This document shows positions 58,013 to 64,000 of a DNA stretch of 64,000 nt, one piece after another. The stretch's first letter is position 1. Each line of letters starts with the position of its first letter. The stretch covers positions 7,481,054 through 7,545,053 of the forward strand of contig OY986973.1 of assembly GCA_963920575.1 (NCBI GenBank), read 5' to 3'. Position numbers and translations under genes: made by a program. This DNA comes from Narthecium ossifragum. Its lineage: Eukaryota; Streptophyta; Magnoliopsida; Dioscoreales; Nartheciaceae. The notes beneath the pieces were generated by a model. That model searched no databases and was not told the origin of the DNA. It saw nothing but the letters and a program-made list of their open reading frames with translations.

Positions 58013-58493
58013 CCCTCCGGAAACCCCCGCCAGGGCGCTTCCCCGGGCCCCATCAACTTTGTATAGTGTGTCATAGTTGAACCGGTGACAAAATCCAAGG
58101 CATCCAATGCACAACAATTACTTTTCATTAGTTACAATCACTAGTTACTTTCCGTAAGTTATCAATTAAATAGATGATCTATTCTTACTAATTGAGTGTG
58201 CAACAATAAAAGAAGAGAGCCAGTTAGCTAAAATCCAACCTGAAACTGACTTCGTAGTCGCTCTCCAAACCCCATTTCACCTCCTTTCCTGGACTGATTT
58301 GAAAATGGCAACACCCAGGATTTGATTTCTCAACAAACCAAACAAAATGTTCCCCAAAACCTATCATCTTTGGATGAAAAAAGCATGTGTTGTTGTTTGG
58401 TGAGTGGCTATAAGCTATGTGACAGCATACCCTCCGATTATAGTGGTGGACCAACACTATAGAGAAAGAGAGAGAGAAAGGAAGAGCAACTCA
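58013..58493. other. Host DNA right of the solo LTR
   Basis: No gene. Continues the sequence left of 37957: GC-rich to 58060, then AT-rich with a few AGTTACTTTCCG copies at 58108-58155, and (GAGA)n at 58461-58480. Confidence 0.55.
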
Positions 58494-59557
58494 TGTGAGG
58501 ACCCGTACCTCCAATCCGGTCCGACCGTGTTAGGTCGAGGGTCTGGTTTTGTGGTTTGGCTCGGTTGGCCTTGGGATGCGATTGGTTGATCGCATCACTA
58601 ATTTTGACCCAGGGGCATTTTGGTAAATATGCTCTCTCGTGGTCAGTTTCACACCCGCGTTGTACACACTGCCTTTGATTGATATATGTGTTTGATTAGA
58701 ACCTTAAGGGTGCTTCCGATCGGAAGATCGGAGCTCGATCGGGAGAGATCGAATCGGACAGCTGTGATCGATTCCAGCTTTCTATTTAAGTTCTTTCTTT
58801 TCTCTCTCTTCTCTTTCTTTTCTCCTCTCTACTCTCTCGCTCCTCGTGGGCTGCCGGCTGAAGCTTTGGGCTGCGGCTTTTCGGCGTGGATCCGCTGCGA
58901 TCGGAGTTGAGGATCTCGTAGATCGCCTGCACGTCTATACATGTAGGTGTTTCTAACCAATTCCTATGAGTTGGTAACCCTAGGATCGCCTTTTTGTGAT
59001 TTTTGGTTGTTGTGTGCATTGGAATGTTTCGTTTTTCTGTATTCTAGCTCCTTGCCATGTTTAGAAGCTAGCTATGGTTTCAGTTCCATATTCTTTCGGA
59101 TGAATTCTGTATTTTTGTTGGTTTTTCGATGGGGTTGGACTCAAATATGATATTTCACGATATGAGTTTGGTGTTTATTGGATGAATGAATTTCCCACCA
59201 TCAAATAGACCTTCCTGCAAAGTTTGAATGGATTTCATCGTTGTTTGATAGATCAAATCCAACAAATTCAGTTTTTCATCGGTTTCATCGACTGTCAGGC
59301 CATTTGATTTAATTCGGAGGATTTGATCATCAAAAGTTGGATTTCTTAGTGTCATTAGATTCCCCACATCCAACTACACATGACTACCAAATTTGGTTTG
59401 ATTTCGATACGTTTTGATAGATCAAATCCAAGAAATTGGATCTCATGCACTATTTATCTTCCCTGTCAACATATGAAGGATCGATCTTTCGTTTGTTAGG
59501 CTCCGTCTGAAGAAGATCGATCTTCTTGGGACAAGAAGATCGATCCTTTTCTTGACA
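58494..59557 (+). repeat. 5' LTR of a plus-strand Gypsy element
   Basis: Starts TGTGAGGACCCGTACC (near-identical to 37957) and ends TTTTCTTGACA, two to three bases before a tRNA-Met primer site: 1064 bp. GATCGATC occurs at 59479, 59515 and 59538, the last two 23 bp apart and forming an AAGATCGATCTT hairpin. These lie at the 3' end of the LTR, unlike the other arrays. Confidence 0.8.
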
Positions 59558-59560
59558 ACT

Positions 59561-59572
59561 GGGTATCAGAGC
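59561..59572 (+). other. Primer binding site, tRNA-Met type
   Basis: GGGTATCAGAGC is one base off the initiator tRNA-Met complement TGGTATCAGAGC and sits just after the LTR end. It fixes the element's direction as plus. Confidence 0.85.
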
Positions 59573-59843
59573 AGGCTGTAGGTCCCAGGGATAGGATTAG
59601 GCTTACGGTTAAGGTTTTGAGTATGGAATATGATAGTTCTAGGTCTAGAACATCATTGCATGTTTGTTTGTGATTGTGTGTGACGTGTTTATTTATCTGT
59701 TTGTTGCTGTGTTTTGTTGCTTTCCGGTAGCGTCATGACGTCTCTTGGGGAGATGTGCATTCGCACCGGTGTTGTCCGTTCCCTCGCCTGATAGCGTCTC
59801 CCCCCGTGCTGGAGACGAGTGAGTAGGGATTGGACGTGTGTTA

Positions 59844-61360
59844 TGATAAGACTTGGAAAGTGCACAAAACACCCTTGCAATTTGGCTTTGTTGGGCCCCG
59901 AGCAATGCTGGACTGACTACTTTTATTCCATTTCAGGTATAACAGGCCCTGCTACGAGTTAGATCAACTTTGGAGCTAAAAGAAGAGTGTTCTGGCGGTT
60001 TTGGCAAGTTGGATCGATCGGACTCAACAGGAGCGATCGATCCGACTCAACCAGCATGGGGATAAAGAGCAAGCATGCGGATCGATCGAACTCCAGACGG
60101 ATCGATCCAGCACGGATGTAGCGTAACAACAATGGAAGGATCGATTGGACTTAACAAGTACGATCGATCCGTCACGGGCCGTAGTGTAGTAACATGTGAA
60201 CGATCGATCGGACTCAATAGTTCCGATCGATCCAGCTCGGGCGTTACCAGCAAATTAAGGAGACGGATCGATCCAACTCCAAAAGGCCGATCGATCCAAC
60301 TCGGCCAGAGGCAAAAATCGACGGCTCGGATCTAATTCGTGGGAGGTTGTTTTCTGGGCTATAAATAGTCATTGTTTAGGGATTTTAGGGGGGCTTTTTC
60401 CAGACGTTTTTGGGGAAAGTTTTCCTACCTTCTTCTACACTTTTATTCGACGATTCTTTGGAGGAGATCCATGGCGGGAGGAGATCATCAACTTCTACCG
60501 ATGGATCAACCCCTGAAGATGAGTAACTAAAACCCTAACCATGGGATTCTTATGATGTAACTAGGGTTTTTACTAGGGATTTCTTAGATCTAGGGTTTGT
60601 ATACACGGTTATTTGGCTTATATGGATTGACTCTATTTTCGTATATCTTGGTGTTGATTTCTTGATGGATGTATGAATCGTTCTTGTTTGCACTTGATTC
60701 TAGAGCTTGTATATGCTAGGGCTTGGATTAGATTCATCCAAATAAGAGGATCATGCTAGTCCCATGATATCTCGGATGGAATCTTTTTCGTGATTAGGGA
60801 TTGTATAGTGCTAGTCCCACTATAGTAGTGCTAGTTCCACTACGTTCCATCCCTAATACTTCATGCATCTTAGCTTTGTAGTTTTGGCCATCGAGATGCG
60901 AAGTCATCTCGATCTTACACCTAGATCCATATTTATGTTATTATTTGTGATGAATTCATCCTAGTAAGAGGGTTCATTAGCAGTGAACGTAGCTAATCAT
61001 TCGATCACTGACATTCAGATAATTATTCTAGCCAGCAATGAATCCTAAACAGAACTTGTTGAGTGGTAAGGAGAACTAGCCATTCACTTATCAACTTGTA
61101 GGAAGCCATTCATCGTGTTGCAAGCCCTGATCTTAGGAAGACTTGGTAGATCCTTAGTTATTGATTAAGAATCCTGTGGTCATTTCTCTCATATTCACAA
61201 ATCCTTTAGTATAAGTTTAGTTTAATTTCAACTTGCAATCTTTTCCCAACTCGTTAGTAGGAAATTTGCTAAGCATTCGATTTCAATCCCTTAAATCCCT
61301 GTGGACTCGACTCGAACTCTCCACTATCTACTAGTTTTTAGTAGTTAAAGTAGAGCATCA
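59844..61360 (+). mobile_element. Solo LTR related to the 17672 family
   Basis: Runs TGATAAGACTTGG to GAGCATCA, 1517 bp, almost the length of the 17672 LTRs, with the same layout: GATCGATC array, TATAAAT at 60360, leader, then a GTGGACTCGACTCGAACT segment like GTGGGATCGACTCGTACT near the end. Flanks (TGTTA, GAATA) are not a TSD, so ends or flanks were altered. It interrupts the Gypsy internal region. Confidence 0.7.
60012..60366 (+). promoter_or_regulatory. Ten-site paired GATCGATC array and TATA box
   Basis: Cores start at 60012/60035, 60080/60100, 60139/60162, 60202/60225 and 60266/60289: five pairs, 23 bp apart within a pair (one is 20), pairs repeating every 59-68 bp. Nine of ten cores are perfect. 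TATAAAT begins at 60360, 64 bp after the last core. Confidence 0.75.
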
Positions 61361-61469
61361 GAATATATTGTAATTTTGAATAGACTTGTTAAGCCACGAC
61401 ACTTTTCAAGCTCTATCATGTTACCTCTGTGCTCTTGGAATCCCAAGAGGTGGACCCGTTGTGGTCCAA

Positions 61470-61705
61470 AGGCGATGTTGGAGATCCTTCGACAGTAGAG
61501 GACTGGTTGGAGGAGGTGACCCGAATCCCGGATGTTTTGGGCATCCTGGAGTATCGCTTGCTTGGGAAGCTATTGTTTCCTTGCCTTCCCAGGAAGCGAT
61601 GCGTAGTGGCGCTCGTCGGGGCCACTAGAGACACTGTTGGTTGTGTGTTGAGAACAGTTTGCATACTGTTCTCTGGCACCTACCCATGGAGGGTAGTGTA
61701 GTTGG
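61470..61705 (+). pseudogene. Gypsy gag capsid remnant
   Basis: The plus-strand frame reads GDPSTVEDWLEEVTRIPDVLGI, then later LFSGTYPWRVV: the conserved start and end of the Gypsy retrotransposon gag domain. The middle is short or altered and no downstream knuckle is readable. It belongs with the LTR and primer site at 58494-59572; 61706-62511 is probably further decayed gag (Gln-rich stretch near 62265), without a recognisable domain. Confidence 0.65.
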
Positions 61706-62511
61706 GAGTACCCTACTTTGATTCTGGGTACTCGCACCGTATGGCGACACATGGGTTGGTTGGTTCATCTGGCTCGGTATGCTAGAGCGACAGCAGGATA
61801 CACCCTGGACTGTGCACTAGCTACTGAGACAGGTGACTTGAGGGTTGACACCGGGCAGTTGGTCGGTGGTCGTGGTGAGTTTCCGGGTTGTTGTTCCTGC
61901 TTCTGGGAAACAGCAGGTTGGCCATTGGTAAAGGCAGTGGTTTCAGCATCAGCGACAGCCGTGGTAGCAGCAATGTCATGCCGATTCTTTGAGAGGTAGC
62001 CTGGACTGCCATACTGAGAGGGATTCCATCGGGTGCTAGCCTTCGTGGGTCTTTCCGCCAATGGTGCTGGTTGCGAGGGGCGCTGGTCGCTTACCGCAGA
62101 GCAGTCGGGCGTGACGCATGGCGTGGGCCAGAGCAGTGGACTAGTGCCTCAGTTGGGGCAGACACCTAGGGCAGACGTGGGAATTCAGATTCCAGATAAA
62201 GGCTTGCTAGAGACGTTGCGGTGACCGGTCTAGCCAACAGTTTCGCGCACTCCAGAGGAAAGAGAGCAGCTTCAGCAGCAGCCAGTTTCAGAGCCACCAG
62301 CTTTGACTTTCAGCTTCAACCTTCAGCTTTTGGAGCTTCTCGCAGCCTGCGTTTTCCTTGTGGCTATGGGTTTTCCCCTGTGACTCGTTCCCGTGCGGCC
62401 ATGTTGGCTTGGGACTGGAGTCGGGTGTGGCTTTGTGAGTAGCCACCATTTTAGGATAGGAGCTTGGGTTGGTTGCTCTTGTCGGGGCGTTTCCTAGACG
62501 TTGGAGACCTT

Positions 62512-63161
62512 TGTCGATCAAGGATCAACGAGCTAACCACTCGTATCAAAACTCCGAAGTGATAGTAGAAGGCACCCATCTAGCCTTAAACCGCAGAGCT
62601 GCAGTCCGGACCCACACGGTCAGCTGCCGGCACCAAAGATAGAGCAGACACAATGCCACCAGGCCGGGTCCGTTAGGAGCCCACCCCTACCCTGGGTACT
62701 TACCCAACGAACAGGGGTCGAATACAGGGAGTTGCTGCCTGGGTCTGCAGCCTGGCCCGTAGCCAACACGGCCCGCAACCAAGGCCTGCAGCACCCAACG
62801 ACCAACAATCTCCCCCCTAGCAACTACCCTGGGATTCGAACCTGCGACCTCGCTCTGATACCATGTGTCGATCAAGGATCAACGAGCTAACCACTCGTAC
62901 CAAAACTCCAGAGTGATAGTAGAAGGCACCCATCTAGCCTTAAACCACAGAGCTGCAATCCGGACCCACACGGTCAACTGCCGGCACCACGGATAGAGCA
63001 GACACGGTGCCACCAGGCCGGGTCCGTTAGGAGCTCACCCCTACCCTGGGTACCTACCCAATGAACAGGGGTCGAATACAGGGAGTTGCTGCCTGGGTCT
63101 GCAGCCTGGCCCGCAGCCAACACGGCCCGCAACCAAGGCCTGCAACACCCAACGACCAACA
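62512..63161 (-). mobile_element. TRIM, miniature LTR retrotransposon (650 bp)
   Basis: Two 296-bp LTRs (62512-62807, 62866-63161) flank only 58 bp. On the minus strand the LTR runs TGTTGGTCG...GATCGACA. It is followed by a perfect tRNA-Met primer site (62863-62852), a short spacer and a polypurine tract AGGGGGGAGAT (62818-62808) next to the second LTR. No coding capacity, so it needs proteins from another element. The LTRs are highly similar. No TSD: flanks are ACCTT and GGTTT, and the two sides are different elements. Confidence 0.92.
62832..62842 (-). promoter_or_regulatory. B-box-like motif inside the TRIM
   Basis: Minus-strand GGTTCGAATCC exactly fits the RNA polymerase III B-box consensus GGTTCGANTCC. 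It lies 10 bp after the primer site. No A-box was located at a normal distance. Confidence 0.4.
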
Positions 63162-64000
63162 GGTTTGAAACATAATTTGCTTAGCATTAGTCTATTATGT
63201 GATAGAGGTAACAAAGTTATTTTTGAAGACTCAAAATGCTATGTTAAGAATGCTCTTAGTGATAAAATCTTACTAGTAGGTCATCGTAATGGTAATGTAT
63301 ACACATTTTATCTTGATGATCTTGTTTGCCATGATGATGTATGCCTTAGTGCCTTAAATAATAATTCTTGGTTATGGTATAGAAGACTTGGACATGCACA
63401 TATGGATTTAATATCCAAACTTTCTCGAAAAGACCTTATTCTTCGACTTCCCAAGATCAAATTTGAGAAAGATAAGATTTGTGATGCTTATCAAAGAGGA
63501 AAATAAGTAAAATCCTCTTTCAAGCCTAAAGATGTAGTTTCCACCACAAGAGCATTAGAACTCATTCACATTGACCTTTTTGGACCAAACAAAGCTACAA
63601 GCTTAGGTGGTAGCTCATATGGTTTTGTACTAGTAGATGATTACACTAAATATACATGGGTGATTTTCCTTGCACACAAAGAAGACTTTTTGAAGAATTC
63701 ACCAACTTTTGTAGAAGAGTCCAAAATGAGAAAGATATTCTCATTACATGCATTAGAAGTGACCATGAAGGATAATTGAATAATTCCCATCTCGAAAAGT
63801 TTTGCAATGACAACGGAATTTCCCATAACTTCTCATCACCTAGAACCCCTCAACAAAATGGTGTTATTGAAAGGAAAAATCGGACCCTACAAGACATGGC
63901 TAGAACTCTATTATGTGAGAATAATCTTCCTAAGTACTTCTGGGCCGAAGCAATTAATACTTCTTGCCATGTGATTAATAGAGTAACATTGAGACTTATT
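63162..64000 (+). pseudogene. Ty1/Copia integrase region, decayed, runs off window
   Basis: The frame 63165-63506 gives LKHNLLSISLLCDRGNKVIF, the end of protease, and the GAG-pre-integrase segment with W-Y-R-R-L-G-H-A-H and C-D-A-Y-Q-R-G-K, where the first Cys-x-x-Cys pair is changed to C-x-A-Y. A TAA follows at 63505. Later, in other frames, come LELIHIDLFGP, TCIRSDHEG, FSSPRTPQQNGVIERKNRTL and NTSCHVINRV. So the DDE core is recognisable but broken by at least two frameshifts and stops. It starts abruptly at the TRIM boundary. Confidence 0.85.

Noticed and set aside
62821..62863. tRNA-like sequence (GGTTCGAATCC near ...GATACCA)
   Set aside because: Only a T-arm-like motif beside a primer site; no full cloverleaf can be folded.
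62512..63161. Simple tandem duplication
   Set aside because: The short DNA between the copies is a primer site plus polypurine tract, and the copies have TG...CA ends, so it is a miniature LTR element.

Overview
This is a stretch of plant nuclear DNA, probably from a monocot. Two host genes are supported: a ten-exon mitochondrial ornithine aminotransferase gene (8840-14666, +) and an intronless F-box gene (31921-33093, +) with a very GC-rich 5' coding half, as is common in monocots. Almost everything else is nested transposable elements, about three quarters of the window by eye. There is no prokaryotic, phage, CRISPR or rRNA content.

Layout. 1-3745: rearranged Ty3/Gypsy element on the minus strand, joined to a minus-strand LTR that lies in an older LTR fragment. 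4.2-5.3 kb: GC-rich degenerate coding-like DNA. 6890-7820: MULE-type element with long inverted repeats, a perfect 9-bp target-site duplication (TSD) and a GRF-type zinc-finger exon. 8.8-14.7 kb: ornithine aminotransferase. 15.5-29.5 kb: an inverted repeat holding a three-deep nest (plus-strand LTR, then minus-strand solo LTR, then a complete non-autonomous element at 17672-23708 with TSD CTAAC and a tRNA-Asp primer site); its right arm is split by another solo LTR (26618-29382, TSD ATACA). 29.5-36.3 kb: the F-box gene with MITE-like elements. 37.0-58.5 kb: a second nest. A plus-strand solo LTR (37957-58007, TSD TGCTG) lies in an AGTTACTTTCCA-rich repeat and contains an aberrant element with two 3' LTR ends (38679-41042, TSD TCGAC) and a head-to-tail pair of Copia elements (41247-55431), one carrying its own solo LTR. 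58.5-64 kb: a Gypsy 5' LTR with primer site, a solo LTR, a decayed gag, a 650-bp TRIM, and a decayed Copia pol that runs off the window.

The most unusual signal is a set of promoter-proximal arrays built from the palindrome GATCGATC. I count over 40 perfect copies, where about one is expected by chance. They recur in LTRs that look like different families, usually just upstream of a TATA box, in pairs 20-24 bp apart (most often 23) or as a run at 21-22 bp spacing. This looks like a shared LTR promoter module read by a host DNA-binding protein, or a hairpin/cruciform or nucleosome-phasing signal. I do not recognise it as described.

TSDs, primer sites, exon phases and stem lengths were read directly from the bases. 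Element lineages are inferred from motifs without database comparison.
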